Made by a program: the position numbers and the translations under genes. The notes under the pieces are model-generated. The model was not told the DNA's origin and ran no database searches. It was given only the letters and a program-made list of their open reading frames with translations. A DNA stretch of 64,000 nucleotides from the NCBI RefSeq assembly GCF_001921865.1, contig NZ_MSCT01000005.1, forward strand, positions 437,001-501,000. The letters run 5' to 3'. Positions 18,018 through 27,290 of this stretch are shown piece by piece. The DNA is from Pseudomonas chlororaphis. Lineage in GTDB: Bacteria > Pseudomonadota > Gammaproteobacteria > Pseudomonadales > Pseudomonadaceae. Every line of letters starts with the position of its first letter. The first letter of the stretch is position 1.

Positions 18018-19217
18018 TCAGATCGCACCACTGTCGCGCAGCTCCTTTATCTGTCCGGCGTCGTAGCCCAGGGCTTCCAGTACCTGGGCCGTGTGTTCGC
18101 CCAGCGCGGGGCCAACCCATTCGGACGAACCCGGCGTTTGCGAGAGTTTCGGCACGATGCCCGGCATCTTGAATGCCTTGCCGTCCGGCAGCTTGGCCTG
18201 GAGGAACATTTCCCGGGCCAGGAACTGCGGATCGCTGAACATGTCCTCGGCGCTGAAAATCCGGCTGGCGGGGACTTGTGCCTGGTTGAGCTGTTCGAGC
18301 ACACGGTCCAGCGGTAGCGAATTGACCCAGCGATCGATGACTCCGTACAGCTCGTCGCGGCGGCTATCGCGCCCGTCGTTGCTGGCGAGCGTCGGGTCGT
18401 CGGCCAGGTCGTCGCGGCCGATGATTTGCATGAAACGCTTGAAGATCGCATCGCCGTTGGCGCCGATCTGCACATGCTTGCCATCGGCGCTGGTGTGGAT
18501 GGAGGAGGGCGTGATGCCGGGCATGATGTTGCCGGTGCGTTCGCGGATAAAACCGAAGACGTCGAACTCCGGGACCATGCTCTCCATCATGGCGAAGATC
18601 GCCTCGTACAAAGCCACGTCCACCACCTGGCCCTGGCCGCCGTTGACCTCGCGATGGCGCAGCGCCATGAGCGCGCCGATCACACCCCAGAGGGCGGCAA
18701 TCGAGTCGCCGATGGAAATGCCGGTGCGGACCGGCGGACGGTCCTCGAAACCGGTGATATAGCGCAGCCCGCCCATGGACTCGCCGACCGCGCCGAAACC
18801 GGGCTGGTCCTTCATCGGCCCGGTCTGGCCGAAGCCGGACAGGCGCACCATCACCAGCTTGGGGTTCAGCGCGTGCAGGGTGTCCCAGCCCAGGCCGAGT
18901 TTTTCCAGGACCCCGGGGCGGAAGTTCTCGATCAGGATGTCGGCCTCGGCCAACAGCTTCTTCAGCACCTCGAGGCCGTCCGGGTGCTTGAGGTTCAGGG
19001 TCAGGGATTTCTTGTTGCGCGCCTGGACGAACCACCACAGCGACGTGCCTTCATACAGCTTGCGCCACTTGCGCAGCGGGTCGCCGCCGTCCGGCGATTC
19101 GACCTTGACCACCTCGGCGCCGAATTCGGCGCAGATGCGCGAAGCGAACGGGCCGGCGATCAGGGTGCCGAGTTCGACGACTTTCAGGCCGGCAAGGGGT
19201 TTGGCGGTAAGCGGCAT
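18018..19217 (-). CDS. CaiB/BaiF family (class III) CoA-transferase
   Basis: Family III CoA-transferase that moves CoA between acyl-CoA and a free carboxylic acid. The start at 19217 (MPLTAKPLAGLKVVELG), preceded by AGGA, gives 399 residues, the usual length. Characteristic segments are ELGTLIAGPFASRICAEFGA, NFRPGVLEKLGLGW, LSGFGQTGP and PGFGAVGESMGGLRYITG. The much longer open frame reaching 21704 lies antisense to yaeQ and recJ and is not real. Substrate unknown. The unlinked SBP-like gene follows in the same orientation after 6 bp. Confidence 0.88.
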   Translation of the reverse strand: MPLTAKPLAGLKVVELGTLIAGPFASRICAEFGAEVVKVESPDGGDPLRKWRKLYEGTSLWWFVQARNKKSLTLNLKHPDGLEVLKKLLAEADILIENFRPGVLEKLGLGWDTLHALNPKLVMVRLSGFGQTGPMKDQPGFGAVGESMGGLRYITGFEDRPPVRTGISIGDSIAALWGVIGALMALRHREVNGGQGQVVDVALYEAIFAMMESMVPEFDVFGFIRERTGNIMPGITPSSIHTSADGKHVQIGANGDAIFKRFMQIIGRDDLADDPTLASNDGRDSRRDELYGVIDRWVNSLPLDRVLEQLNQAQVPASRIFSAEDMFSDPQFLAREMFLQAKLPDGKAFKMPGIVPKLSQTPGSSEWVGPALGEHTAQVLEALGYDAGQIKELRDSGAI

Positions 19218-19367
19218 GGAGGATCCTTTGTAGGACAAAGACGGGACGGTAGAGCCTTTTAACATAGGCCGACGCTTCGTCGCCAAAGGATGATGGCCGG
19301 GGATTCGTGGAATGCCTCGCGCATCGGTTAGACTTGCCGCCTTTCCTCGTATCAAGAAGCCCCGTTC

Positions 19368-19907
19368 ATGGCCCAGCCGTCTACTACCTACAAGTTTGAA
19401 TTGAACCTGACTGACCTCGATCGCGGGGTCTATGAGAGCGTCAAGCAAACCATCGCTCGCCATCCGTCGGAAACCGAAGAACGCATGACCGTGCGCCTGC
19501 TGGCCTACGCCCTCTGGTACAACGAACAGCTGTCGTTCGGCCGCGGCCTGTCGGAAGTGGACGAGCCGGCCCTGTGGGAAAAGAGCCTGGACGACCGTGT
19601 GCTGCACTGGATCGAAGTCGGCCAGCCGGACGCCGAGCGCCTGACCTGGTGCTCGCGCCGCACCGAGCGCACCAGCCTCCTGGCCTACGGCAGCCTGCGC
19701 GTCTGGCAGACCCGGGTGGTGGACGCGGTGAAGAACCTGAAAAACCTGAACATCGCCGCCGTGCCCCAGGACGTCCTGGAAATCCTCGCCAAGGACATGC
19801 CACGCGTCATCAAGTGGGACGTGATGATCAGCGAAGGCACGATCTTCGTCACCGACGATCGCGGCCAGCACGAAGTCCAGTTGGAATGGCTGCTGGGCGA
19901 ACGCTGA
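19368..19907 (+). CDS. yaeQ: YaeQ family protein
   Basis: The 179-residue product matches the YaeQ family throughout (STTYKFELNLTDLDRGVYES at the N terminus, ETEERMTVRLLAYALWYNE, GQPDAERL). YaeQ has a PD-(D/E)XK-nuclease-like fold; its cellular role is not settled, though in enterobacteria it was found as a multicopy suppressor of rfaH loss. It is divergent from the CoA-transferase and 63 bp upstream of recJ, probably cotranscribed with it. Confidence 0.93.
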   Translation: MAQPSTTYKFELNLTDLDRGVYESVKQTIARHPSETEERMTVRLLAYALWYNEQLSFGRGLSEVDEPALWEKSLDDRVLHWIEVGQPDAERLTWCSRRTERTSLLAYGSLRVWQTRVVDAVKNLKNLNIAAVPQDVLEILAKDMPRVIKWDVMISEGTIFVTDDRGQHEVQLEWLLGER

Positions 19908-19970
19908 GTTCACCGCGCCGCGCGCCGTTTCGCCGTATTCCCCGTATCGAAGAGAAGCTTCTGTCGCCCC

Positions 19971-21680
19971 ATGCGTATTGAACCCCGTGAGTTGCCCGCC
20001 ACCCTGCCGTTTCTCGGCGATCTGCCGCCGTTGCTGACCCGCCTGTACGCCGCCCGTGGCGTGCAGTCCGAGGCCGAGCTGGACAAGAGCCTGGCGCGCT
20101 TGATCCCGTTCCAGCAGCTCAAGGGCATTGAGGCGGCGGTGGACCTCTTGGTCGCGGCGCTGGAGCAGGGCGAACGCATCCTGATCGTCGGCGACTTTGA
20201 CGCCGACGGCGCCACCGCCAGCACCGTGGGCCTGCTCGGCCTGCGTCTGCTGGGCGCGGCCCATGTCGACTACCTGGTGCCCAACCGTTTCGAATACGGC
20301 TACGGCCTGACCCCGGAAATCGTCGCCGTGGCGCTGCAACGCCAGCCCCAGTTGCTGATCACCGTGGACAACGGCATCTCCAGCGTCGAGGGCGTGGCAG
20401 CGGCCAAGGCGGCGGGGTTGAAAGTGCTGGTCACCGACCACCACTTGCCGGGCCACGAACTGCCGGCGGCCGACGCCATCGTCAACCCGAACCAGCCCGG
20501 CTGCGAGTTTCCGAGCAAGGCGCTGGCCGGGGTCGGGGTGATCTTTTACGTGCTGATGGCGCTGCGCGCGCGTCTGCGCAGCCTGGGTTGGTACGAGAGC
20601 AAGCCGCAGCCGAACATCGGCGAGCTGCTGGACCTGGTGGCGCTGGGCAGCGTCGCCGACGTGGTGCCGCTGGACGCCAACAACCGCATCCTGGTGCACC
20701 AGGGGCTGGAGCGGATTCGCGCCGGGCGTGCGCGGCCGGGGATCAAGGCGATCCTCGAAGTGGCCAAGCGCGAGGCGTCGCGCATCACCTCCACCGACCT
20801 CGGTTTTATCCTCGGCCCGCGGTTGAATGCCGCCGGGCGCCTGGACGACATGAGCCTGGGCATCGAATGCCTGCTCAGCAGCGACATGGCCCTGGCGCGG
20901 GAAATGGCCGGCCAGCTGGACGAGTTGAACCAGGACCGCAAATCCATCGAGCAGGGCATGCAGCGCGAGGCCCTGGCCCAGCTCAAGGACTTGCCGGTGG
21001 AGTCGATGCCGTTCGGCCTGTGCCTGTTCGAGCCCGACTGGCACCAGGGGGTGATCGGTATCCTCGCCTCGCGGATGAAGGAGCGTTACCACCGGCCGAC
21101 CATTGCCTTCGCCGATGCCGGCGACGGCATGCTCAAGGGCTCGGCGCGCTCGGTGCCGGGGTTCCATATCCGCGACGCCCTCGACGCCGTGGCGGCTCGG
21201 CATCCGGACCTGATCAGCAAGTTCGGCGGTCACGCCATGGCTGCCGGCCTGTCGCTGCCGGAGCAGAACTTCCCGGCTTTCGCCGAGGCCTTCGATGCCG
21301 AGGTGCGGCGCCAGCTGCGCGAGGAGGACCTGACCGGGCGCCTGCTCTCGGACGGCACCCTGGCGGTGGAAGAGTTCCACCTCGAACTGGCCCGCGCCCT
21401 GCGCCATGCCGGGCCCTGGGGCCAGCACTTTCCCGAGCCGCTGTTCCATGGCGTGTTCCAGCTGGTGGAGCAGCGCGTGGTCGGCGAGCGTCACCTCAAG
21501 GTGGTGCTGCGCAGCGAATGCGGCTCGGTGAAGCTCGACGGCATTGCCTTCGGCATCGACCGCGACATCTGGCCGAACCCGACCATCCGCTGGGTGGAAC
21601 TGGCCTACAAGCTGGACCTCAACGAGTTCCGCGGCCAGGAAACGGTGCAGTTGATGATTGCCCATATCGAACCGCGTTAA
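19971..21680 (+). CDS. recJ: Single-stranded-DNA-specific exonuclease RecJ
   Basis: 5'-3' ssDNA exonuclease used in RecF-pathway recombination and mismatch/base-excision repair. The 569 residues carry the DHH phosphoesterase motifs: ILIVGDFDADGATAST (motif I), TVDNG (motif II), VTDHHLPG (DHH, motif III) and LVALGSVADVVPL (motif IV). The DHHA1 domain contains KFGGHAMAAGLSL near residue 425, and an OB-fold-like C terminus follows. The ATG at 19971 lies downstream of yaeQ. A REP pair follows the stop. Confidence 0.96.
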   Translation: MRIEPRELPATLPFLGDLPPLLTRLYAARGVQSEAELDKSLARLIPFQQLKGIEAAVDLLVAALEQGERILIVGDFDADGATASTVGLLGLRLLGAAHVDYLVPNRFEYGYGLTPEIVAVALQRQPQLLITVDNGISSVEGVAAAKAAGLKVLVTDHHLPGHELPAADAIVNPNQPGCEFPSKALAGVGVIFYVLMALRARLRSLGWYESKPQPNIGELLDLVALGSVADVVPLDANNRILVHQGLERIRAGRARPGIKAILEVAKREASRITSTDLGFILGPRLNAAGRLDDMSLGIECLLSSDMALAREMAGQLDELNQDRKSIEQGMQREALAQLKDLPVESMPFGLCLFEPDWHQGVIGILASRMKERYHRPTIAFADAGDGMLKGSARSVPGFHIRDALDAVAARHPDLISKFGGHAMAAGLSLPEQNFPAFAEAFDAEVRRQLREEDLTGRLLSDGTLAVEEFHLELARALRHAGPWGQHFPEPLFHGVFQLVEQRVVGERHLKVVLRSECGSVKLDGIAFGIDRDIWPNPTIRWVELAYKLDLNEFRGQETVQLMIAHIEPR

Positions 21681-21694
21681 GGCTGCTGACGCTA

Positions 21695-21756
21695 TCGCGA
21701 GCAAGCTCGCTCCTGCAGGGATCGCGTCGTACCTGTAGGAGCGAGCTTGCTCGCGA
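21695..21756. repeat. Inverted REP pair (BIME-like) after recJ
   Basis: TCGCGAGCAAGCTCGCTCCTGCAG (from 21695) and CTGTAGGAGCGAGCTTGCTCGCGA (to 21756) are near-perfect inverted copies of the common fluorescent-Pseudomonas REP unit, separated by about 14 bp. This is the cleanest copy in the window. Confidence 0.88.
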
Positions 21757-21967
21757 AAAAACGTCAGGCCAGCACTATCTTCCCCAGCAAAATAGGTCGG
21801 AACCCTGCTCCTTGCGCCGTTGTCGACTAGGCTCTAAGCACTGCTTGATTGGCCTTGTGACGTCTTGTCCTTTTTCTCCCCGCGGGGGCGGGCGCTGTTC
21901 CTTTCCAGTCACTCGTCGACTTTTCAAACAGAACCCTGGAGCCTGACCACTGATCGAGAGGTGCCCC

Positions 21968-23074
21968 ATGAGTCTGCTGCTTGAGCCCTATACCCTTCGT
22001 CAATTGACCTTACTCAACCGCATCGCGGTGTCGCCCATGTGCCAGTACTCCAGCGTAGATGGACTGGCCAACGACTGGCACCTGGTGCACCTCGGCAGCC
22101 GCGCCGTGGGCGGCGCCGGGTTGATCTTCACCGAGGCCACGGCGATCACCGCCGACGGCCGTATCACCGCCCAGGACCTGGGCCTGTGGAACGACGAGCA
22201 GATCGCGCCCTTGCAGCGCATCACCCGTTTCATCGCCGCCCAGGGCGCGGTCGCCGGCATCCAGCTGGCCCACGCCGGGCGCAAGGCCAGCACCCATCGC
22301 CCCTGGCTGGGCAAGCACGGCAGCGTCAAGCCCGAAGACGGCGGCTGGGTGCCGGTCGGGCCTTCGCCGATCGCCTTCGACCCGCAACACACGCCGCCGG
22401 TCCAGCTCGACGAAGGGCAGATCGCGGCGATCGTCCAGGACTTCGTCGCCGCCGCCAGGCGCGCCCTGGTGGCCGGTTTCAAGGTGGTCGAGGTGCACGC
22501 CGCCCATGGTTACCTGTTGCATCAATTCCTCTCGCCGCTGAGCAACCAGCGCCGCGATCAGTACGGCGGCTCTTTCGAGAACCGCATCCGCCTGGTGTTG
22601 CAGGTGAGCGAGGCGGTGCGGGCGGTGTGGCCGCAGGAACTGCCGTTGTTCGTCCGGGTGTCGGCCACCGACTGGGTGGAGGACGGCTGGAATCCGGACG
22701 AAACCGTCGAACTGGCCCGCCGCCTGAAAGCCCTGGGCGTGGACCTGATCGACGTCTCCTCGGGCGGTACCGCGGCCAATGCCGAGATCCCCACCGGCCC
22801 GGGCTACCAGACCCGTTTCGCCGAGCGGGTACGCAAGGAGTCGGGGATCGCCACCGGCACCGTCGGCATGATCACCGAGCCGGCCCAGGCCGAGCACATC
22901 CTGCGCACTTGCCAGGCCGACATCATCTTCCTGGCCCGGGAACTGCTGCGCGACCCGTACTGGCCGCTGCACGCCGACGACGACCTGAACGGACACAAGG
23001 CCGTCTGGCCGGCGCAATACCAGCGCGCGACCCATCGCGACCAGCCGATCCACGAGTCGGATCTGCGCGAGTGA
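21968..23074 (+). CDS. NADH:flavin oxidoreductase, old yellow enzyme (YqjM/XenA-like)
   Basis: FMN-dependent ene-reductase of the OYE family that reduces activated C=C bonds. The 368-residue TIM-barrel protein has the YqjM-class marker Cys25 in PMCQYSS and IQLAHAGRKAS. The active-site segment HAAHGYLLHQFLSPLSN is followed by YGGSFENRIRL, and the phosphate-binding end is FLARELLRDPYW. The Cys in the CQYSS segment argues for the thermostable-like (class III) subgroup rather than classical OYE. The natural substrate is unknown. AGAGGTGCCCC precedes the ATG. A bidirectional terminator follows. Confidence 0.9.
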   Translation: MSLLLEPYTLRQLTLLNRIAVSPMCQYSSVDGLANDWHLVHLGSRAVGGAGLIFTEATAITADGRITAQDLGLWNDEQIAPLQRITRFIAAQGAVAGIQLAHAGRKASTHRPWLGKHGSVKPEDGGWVPVGPSPIAFDPQHTPPVQLDEGQIAAIVQDFVAAARRALVAGFKVVEVHAAHGYLLHQFLSPLSNQRRDQYGGSFENRIRLVLQVSEAVRAVWPQELPLFVRVSATDWVEDGWNPDETVELARRLKALGVDLIDVSSGGTAANAEIPTGPGYQTRFAERVRKESGIATGTVGMITEPAQAEHILRTCQADIIFLARELLRDPYWPLHADDDLNGHKAVWPAQYQRATHRDQPIHESDLRE

Positions 23075-23088
23075 GGGGAAAGGAGCCT

Positions 23089-23119
23089 AAAAAAACCGGC
23101 CTGCGAGGGCCGGTTTTTT
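23089..23119. terminator. Bidirectional intrinsic terminator
   Basis: The 5' arm AAAAAAACCGGCC and 3' arm GGCCGGTTTTTT (loop TGCGAG) give T-runs on both strands, between the convergent OYE and opgD genes. Confidence 0.93.
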
Positions 23120-23146
23120 GTGGGGTGGCCGAAAGAGCGCAGGGCC

Positions 23147-24766
23147 TCAGCTGTACTTGCGCTTGTCCGGTGCCGGCGGGAAGTACTGGTACAGCCAGGT
23201 TTCGCTCAGGGTGCGGTCGTTGGTGCGGATGAACAGCCGCAGCTCCACCGGGTCGACGCTGTCGTTGGTCGGGTACCAGTCGAACAGCACGCGATAACCC
23301 TGGATCTCGTCCAGCTTCAGCACATGGAAGTCCTTGACCTGGCCGTTCGAGGCGGTGACCACCGGCTCGATGCCGGTGCCGGCCTCCAGCCGCTCCAGGC
23401 CGCCGCCGTTGAAGTCCACGGCAAAGCGCCGGGCCCAGACCGGCGGGTAATGCTCGCCCGGGGCCCAGCCTTCGACGAAGCCGCCCATGCCCGAACGGGT
23501 GGCGTTGACCCGGGCCAGCGGCGTGCCCACCGGGGGCAGGGCGCTCCAGTACAGCTTGTAGCCGTAGTTCAGCGACTCGCCGGCGGCCACCGGTTTTTTC
23601 GGGGTCCAGAAGGCCACGATATTGTCCAGGGTCTCGCCGGTGGTCGGGATCTCCAGCAGGTCGACCGAGCCTTCGCCCCAGGCGGTGGTCGGTTCGACCC
23701 ACAGGCTCGGGCGCCGGCTGTACCAGTCCACGGTGTCCTGGTAGTTGGCGAACTCGTGGTCGGTCTGCACCAGGCCGAAACCCTTGGGGTCCTTGTCGGC
23801 GAAGGCGTTGAATTGCAGGGTCGCCGGGTTGTTCAGCGGCCGGCAGACCCATTCGCCGTTGCCGCGCCACATGGCCAGGCGGTCCGAGTCGTGGATCTGC
23901 GGGTGGATGGTGTCGCACATGCGCCGTTCGTGGGTGCCGCAGCTGAACATGCTGGTCATCGGCGCGATGCCCAATTGCTCGATGGCGGTGCGGGCGTTGA
24001 CGTGGGCGTCGACGTCCATCACCACGCGCTCGGCCTGGCAGTCGATGTCGAAGCGGTAGGCGCCGGTGGCGCTCGGCGAGTCGAGCAGGGCATAGACCAC
24101 GAAACGGGTGCTGTCCTTGTCCGGCGTCTCGAACCAGAACTTGGTGAAGTCGGGAAACTCTTCACGCTTCTTGGCGTAGGTGTCGATGGCCAGGCCGCGG
24201 GCCGACAGGCCGTACTGGCCGGTCTTGTCCACCGCGCGGAAATAACTGGCGCCGAGGAACGACACCACATCGTGCTTGTCCAGCTCCGGAGCCTTGAACA
24301 GCTTGAAGCCGGCAAAACCCAGGTCGCCCTTGAGCTGCGCGGTGTCGACGCTGGTGCCTTGGTAGTTGAACAGCGACGGGCGGAAATGCACCTCCCGCGC
24401 CTGACGGCTCTTGGCGTCGACGCTGTACATGCGCACCGGCTGCTTGAAGCCCATGCCGACGTGGAAGAACTGCACGTCCAGCTGGCCGTTCAGCTCTTTC
24501 CACAGCGAGTGGTCGCCGTCGTAGCGGATCGCGTTGAAGTTCTGCGGGGTCATGGTCGCCAGGGTCGGCGGCAGCACCTGCTTGGTGTCGGTGTAGGCGC
24601 TGCCGGCCAGCGTCTTCGCTTGGACCTTGAGCCAGTCGAAATCGAAGTTCTGGGCGTCGCCGTCGGCCGCGCCCGCCCAGGCCCGGGCCGCGAGCAGGCC
24701 ACTGGCCGAGAGGCCGGTATAGGCCGCGAGGGCCATCGAGGCTTTCAGTAGATTCCTGCGGTGCAT
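23147..24766 (-). CDS. opgD: Osmoregulated periplasmic glucan biosynthesis protein OpgD
   Basis: Periplasmic MdoG-family protein that shapes the branching or length of osmoregulated periplasmic glucans. The start at 24766 gives 539 residues beginning [15 protein letters not shown], a twin-arginine (RRNLLK) signal peptide as expected for OpgD. The family body is recognisable in [20 protein letters not shown] and HESEF-like [21 protein letters not shown] longer open frame to 25012 adds residues without conservation and overlaps the divergent gene. OpgG/OpgH are not nearby. It is convergent with the OYE gene. Confidence 0.92.
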   Translation of the reverse strand: MHRRNLLKASMALAAYTGLSASGLLAARAWAGAADGDAQNFDFDWLKVQAKTLAGSAYTDTKQVLPPTLATMTPQNFNAIRYDGDHSLWKELNGQLDVQFFHVGMGFKQPVRMYSVDAKSRQAREVHFRPSLFNYQGTSVDTAQLKGDLGFAGFKLFKAPELDKHDVVSFLGASYFRAVDKTGQYGLSARGLAIDTYAKKREEFPDFTKFWFETPDKDSTRFVVYALLDSPSATGAYRFDIDCQAERVVMDVDAHVNARTAIEQLGIAPMTSMFSCGTHERRMCDTIHPQIHDSDRLAMWRGNGEWVCRPLNNPATLQFNAFADKDPKGFGLVQTDHEFANYQDTVDWYSRRPSLWVEPTTAWGEGSVDLLEIPTTGETLDNIVAFWTPKKPVAAGESLNYGYKLYWSALPPVGTPLARVNATRSGMGGFVEGWAPGEHYPPVWARRFAVDFNGGGLERLEAGTGIEPVVTASNGQVKDFHVLKLDEIQGYRVLFDWYPTNDSVDPVELRLFIRTNDRTLSETWLYQYFPPAPDKRKYS

Positions 24767-24959
24767 GGGTAAACCTTGTCGGGGCGATCCGGAGCCCTTC
24801 CTGGCTGCGCACTGGATCGGCAATGGGAATTGGCGGTCGGGCCTTGTCGGGCACGACGGACTGTTAACAGATGGCCAACAGAATAAACGGTTCACTTGAA
24901 GGGCAAAAATGATTAGCTGTGTCGATACGTAAACAATCGGCCCTTGGGAAACCGCCAGC

Positions 24960-25493
24960 ATGATGCACGAACGTCTTTTGCAGGAAAGCGACATCCCGCA
25001 GCTCAAGCTCATCGACCGCGCCGAAGTGATCCACGAGTTCTACCGCCTGCAGGACGGGCACTTGTCGCGTTACCCCCAACATGAGGTGGTGACCGGCTGG
25101 CCCGCCGGCGAAGCCGAGCATGACGCCTTGATCCTGCAACAGTGTTACCGGCGTGGCGGCTGGCTGTACGGGGTGTTCGACGAGGAACGGCCGGTGGCCG
25201 CCGCGGTGCTCGACTGCCGGGTTATCCACAACGCCGGCCTGGCGTTGCGCCAATTGAAGTTTTTGCATGTCGGCCAGGCGTATCGCGGGCGCGGCCTGGG
25301 CCAGCGGCTGTTCGGCCTTGCCGTGGAACAGGCGCGGCGCATGGGCGGGGAGGGGCTTTATGTTTCGGCCACGCCCTCGCGCAATACCGTGGATTTCTAC
25401 CGTGGCCTGGGCTGCGAGCTGTTGCAGGCCCCCGATCCGGCGCTGTACCGCCTGGAGCCCGAGGATATCCATCTATACCTCAGGCTGCCCTGA
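24960..25493 (+). CDS. GNAT-family N-acetyltransferase
   Basis: A 177-residue single-domain protein with the GNAT acetyl-CoA-binding motif A ([20 protein letters not shown], about residues 100-119) followed by [19 protein letters not shown] and [14 protein letters not shown]. Two adjacent ATGs (24960, 24963) can start it. Substrate unknown. It is divergent from opgD with a 193-bp shared upstream region, and convergent with the GST gene. Confidence 0.82.
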   Translation: MMHERLLQESDIPQLKLIDRAEVIHEFYRLQDGHLSRYPQHEVVTGWPAGEAEHDALILQQCYRRGGWLYGVFDEERPVAAAVLDCRVIHNAGLALRQLKFLHVGQAYRGRGLGQRLFGLAVEQARRMGGEGLYVSATPSRNTVDFYRGLGCELLQAPDPALYRLEPEDIHLYLRLP

Positions 25494-25594
25494 GCGCTCA
25501 GCGGGTTTTGCGCCAGGATGCCCAGCGAGGCGAACCCGCGCAGGGCATCTGAAGGGCAAGGCCGATCGATTGGCGAGCCTCGCCCACCAAGGCA

Positions 25595-26242
25595 TTAGTC
25601 AACAGGCCGTAGAGAATGTGGCGGTCCCTCGGTTTCAAGCACGTGCCGGATGGCGGGGTGTGCCGCGAGGTGGGTGAAGTACCGACTCAAGTGGCGCCAG
25701 TGCCCGAGGTCGATGGCCAGGCGTTGCGCCCAGGTCAGCAGGGTGAACAGATAAGCGTCGAGCGCCGAAAAGCCCTCGCCCAGCATATGCTCCCGGCCGT
25801 CCAGGTGGCGATCGATGAACCCCAGTCGCGGACTCACGCGTTCCCGGGTCTGTTGTTGGCCGGCCTCGGTGCGGGCCAGGAAGTTGGCGCCGACCCCGCC
25901 GTGACGTTCCGGGGTGATGAAGTTTTTCTGCACCTCCATGCCCAGGAAACTCAGCCATTGCAGCGCCTGGTAACGCGCGAAGCTGCCGACGACCGGCAGC
26001 AGCCTCTGTTCAGGCACCGCGTCGGCGATGTATTGCAGGATGACGCTGCACTCGGTCAGTCGCTGGCCGTTCTCCAATTGCAGCACCGGCACGTAGGACT
26101 TGGGATTGATCAGGTTGAAGTCGCCGCCTGCCCAGCGTTTGTGCGTGAGGTCGACCTTTTCCAGGGCAAACCCGAGCCCGCTGACCTGAAGCAGAATGTG
26201 CGGGGCGAGCGAACTGGCCCCAGGGGCATAGAACAGAATCAT
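25595..26242 (-). CDS. Glutathione S-transferase family protein
   Basis: A cytosolic GST-like protein of 215 residues from the ATG at 26242, preceded by AGGAGAG. The N-terminal thioredoxin-like domain (MILFYAPGASSLAPHILLQ, VPVLQLENGQRLTECSVILQ with the cis-Pro and glutathione-binding E-S-like pair) and all-helical C-terminal domain (about 85-215) resemble the beta-class GstA/YfcG type. It is divergent from a LysR regulator that probably controls it. Codons upstream of 26242 are not conserved-looking. Confidence 0.85.
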   Translation of the reverse strand: MILFYAPGASSLAPHILLQVSGLGFALEKVDLTHKRWAGGDFNLINPKSYVPVLQLENGQRLTECSVILQYIADAVPEQRLLPVVGSFARYQALQWLSFLGMEVQKNFITPERHGGVGANFLARTEAGQQQTRERVSPRLGFIDRHLDGREHMLGEGFSALDAYLFTLLTWAQRLAIDLGHWRHLSRYFTHLAAHPAIRHVLETEGPPHSLRPVD

Positions 26243-26324
26243 CGAGGTGTCTCTCCTTCTGCGGTCGCAGGCCAAGGGGGCCGCGCTCGAGGCCAGGATA
26301 GGGCGGTGCTCTCTTGGAAAAAAC

Positions 26325-26340
26325 GCGTGCTTGCGCACGC
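26325..26340. promoter_or_regulatory. Palindrome between GST and LysR genes (candidate LysR operator)
   Basis: GCGTGC-TTGC-GCACGC is a perfect 6-bp inverted repeat with a 4-bp spacer. It lies 22 bp upstream of the LysR start in a 119-bp divergent intergenic region, the usual place for an autoregulatory LysR binding site. Confidence 0.4.
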
Positions 26341-26361
26341 CAAGGTTGCGAATATGCACCT

Positions 26362-27213
26362 ATGACCGATTGGCAGGATTTACATCACTTTATCGTCGTT
26401 GCCCGGCTGGGTTCCCTGACCGCCGCCGCGAAAGCGTTGCGTGTCGACCACGCAACGGTGGGGCGGCGGGTGTCCAGCCTGGAGGCGAGCCTGGGGCTCA
26501 AGTTGCTCGAGCGCTTGCCGCGTGCGTCGCGTTTGACCGAAGCCGGCGCGGTGCTGGCGGCCATCGCCCAGCCGATGGAGCGGCTGGTCGACGAGGTCGA
26601 GCGTCATGCCCGAGGCAGCGTGGGGCTGTCCGGCACCGTCAGCGTCAGTACCCTGGCGTTGTTGGCCAGCGGGTTGCTGGTGCCCAGCCTGGCGACCCTG
26701 CGTGCAACCTGTCCGGATTTGAAAATCGTGCTGGATACGACTTCCAGCGTGGCGTCGCTGGAACGCGGCGAGGCGGACATCGCCCTCGGCTACGTACGCC
26801 CCGATGAAGCGGGGCGCATCGTGCGTCGGGTCGGACAGGTCCGCTTCGGCTTCTATGCCAGCCCGGCCTATGCGGCGCTGGCGCCGGCCGACTGGACATT
26901 CATCGGCTTTGCCGAGTCCCTGGAACATATTCCGCAGCAGCGCTGGCTGCAGGAATTCGCCGCCCAGCGCCCATTCATCCTGCGTAGCAATGACGTCAAC
27001 GCCCAGCAAGCCGCTGCGCGGGCCGCCGTTGGGGTCGCGTTGTTGCCGTGTTTCATTGCCAACCCCGATCCAGGCTTGGTCCGGGTAGCCCCGCTGCGGG
27101 CGGGCGATGCGCGTGAGCTATGGCTTTCGGTGCATGCCGATGTCCGTCGTTCAGCGGCCGTGCGCCGGGTGATGGACCATCTGATCGAAGTGTTGGCGAG
27201 CCGCCTGGAGTAG
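26362..27213 (+). CDS. LysR-family transcriptional regulator
   Basis: A 283-residue LTTR from the ATG at 26362 (MTDWQDLHHFIVVARLGSLT). The N-terminal winged helix-turn-helix (AAAKALRVDHATVGRRVSSL, about residues 20-45) is followed by a substrate-binding-like effector domain from about 90. A longer frame starting at 26314 adds 16 residues without homology. Divergent orientation suggests it regulates the adjacent GST gene. Ligand unknown. Confidence 0.87.
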   Translation: MTDWQDLHHFIVVARLGSLTAAAKALRVDHATVGRRVSSLEASLGLKLLERLPRASRLTEAGAVLAAIAQPMERLVDEVERHARGSVGLSGTVSVSTLALLASGLLVPSLATLRATCPDLKIVLDTTSSVASLERGEADIALGYVRPDEAGRIVRRVGQVRFGFYASPAYAALAPADWTFIGFAESLEHIPQQRWLQEFAAQRPFILRSNDVNAQQAAARAAVGVALLPCFIANPDPGLVRVAPLRAGDARELWLSVHADVRRSAAVRRVMDHLIEVLASRLE

Positions 27214-27230
27214 GCCGGACTGATCAGCGA

Positions 27231-27285
27231 CACGCCCTGCGAGTCTTGCCATGCAACCGATGGCAACTGTTACTGGCAGGGCGTG
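27231..27285. repeat. Large nested stem-loop between convergent genes
   Basis: CACGCCCTGC (27231-27240) pairs perfectly with GCAGGGCGTG (27276-27285). The loop contains a second perfect stem, TTGCCAT/ATGGCAA (27246-27266). There is no T-run, so it is not a classical terminator, but it lies exactly between the convergent LysR and permease genes and may block read-through on both strands. Confidence 0.6.
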
Positions 27286-27290
27286 GGCGC

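Noticed and set aside
18018..21704. A continuous 1228-codon minus-strand frame
   Set aside because: Only its C-terminal 399 codons are the CoA-transferase. The rest lies antisense to yaeQ and recJ and reads as low-complexity Gln/His/Arg-rich sequence, a high-GC artefact.
21757..21967. Possible small RNA between recJ and the OYE gene
   Set aside because: Apart from a TAGGCT-like box and a GC-rich CCCCGCGGGG hairpin I found no structure with a terminator; evidence is too thin to call.
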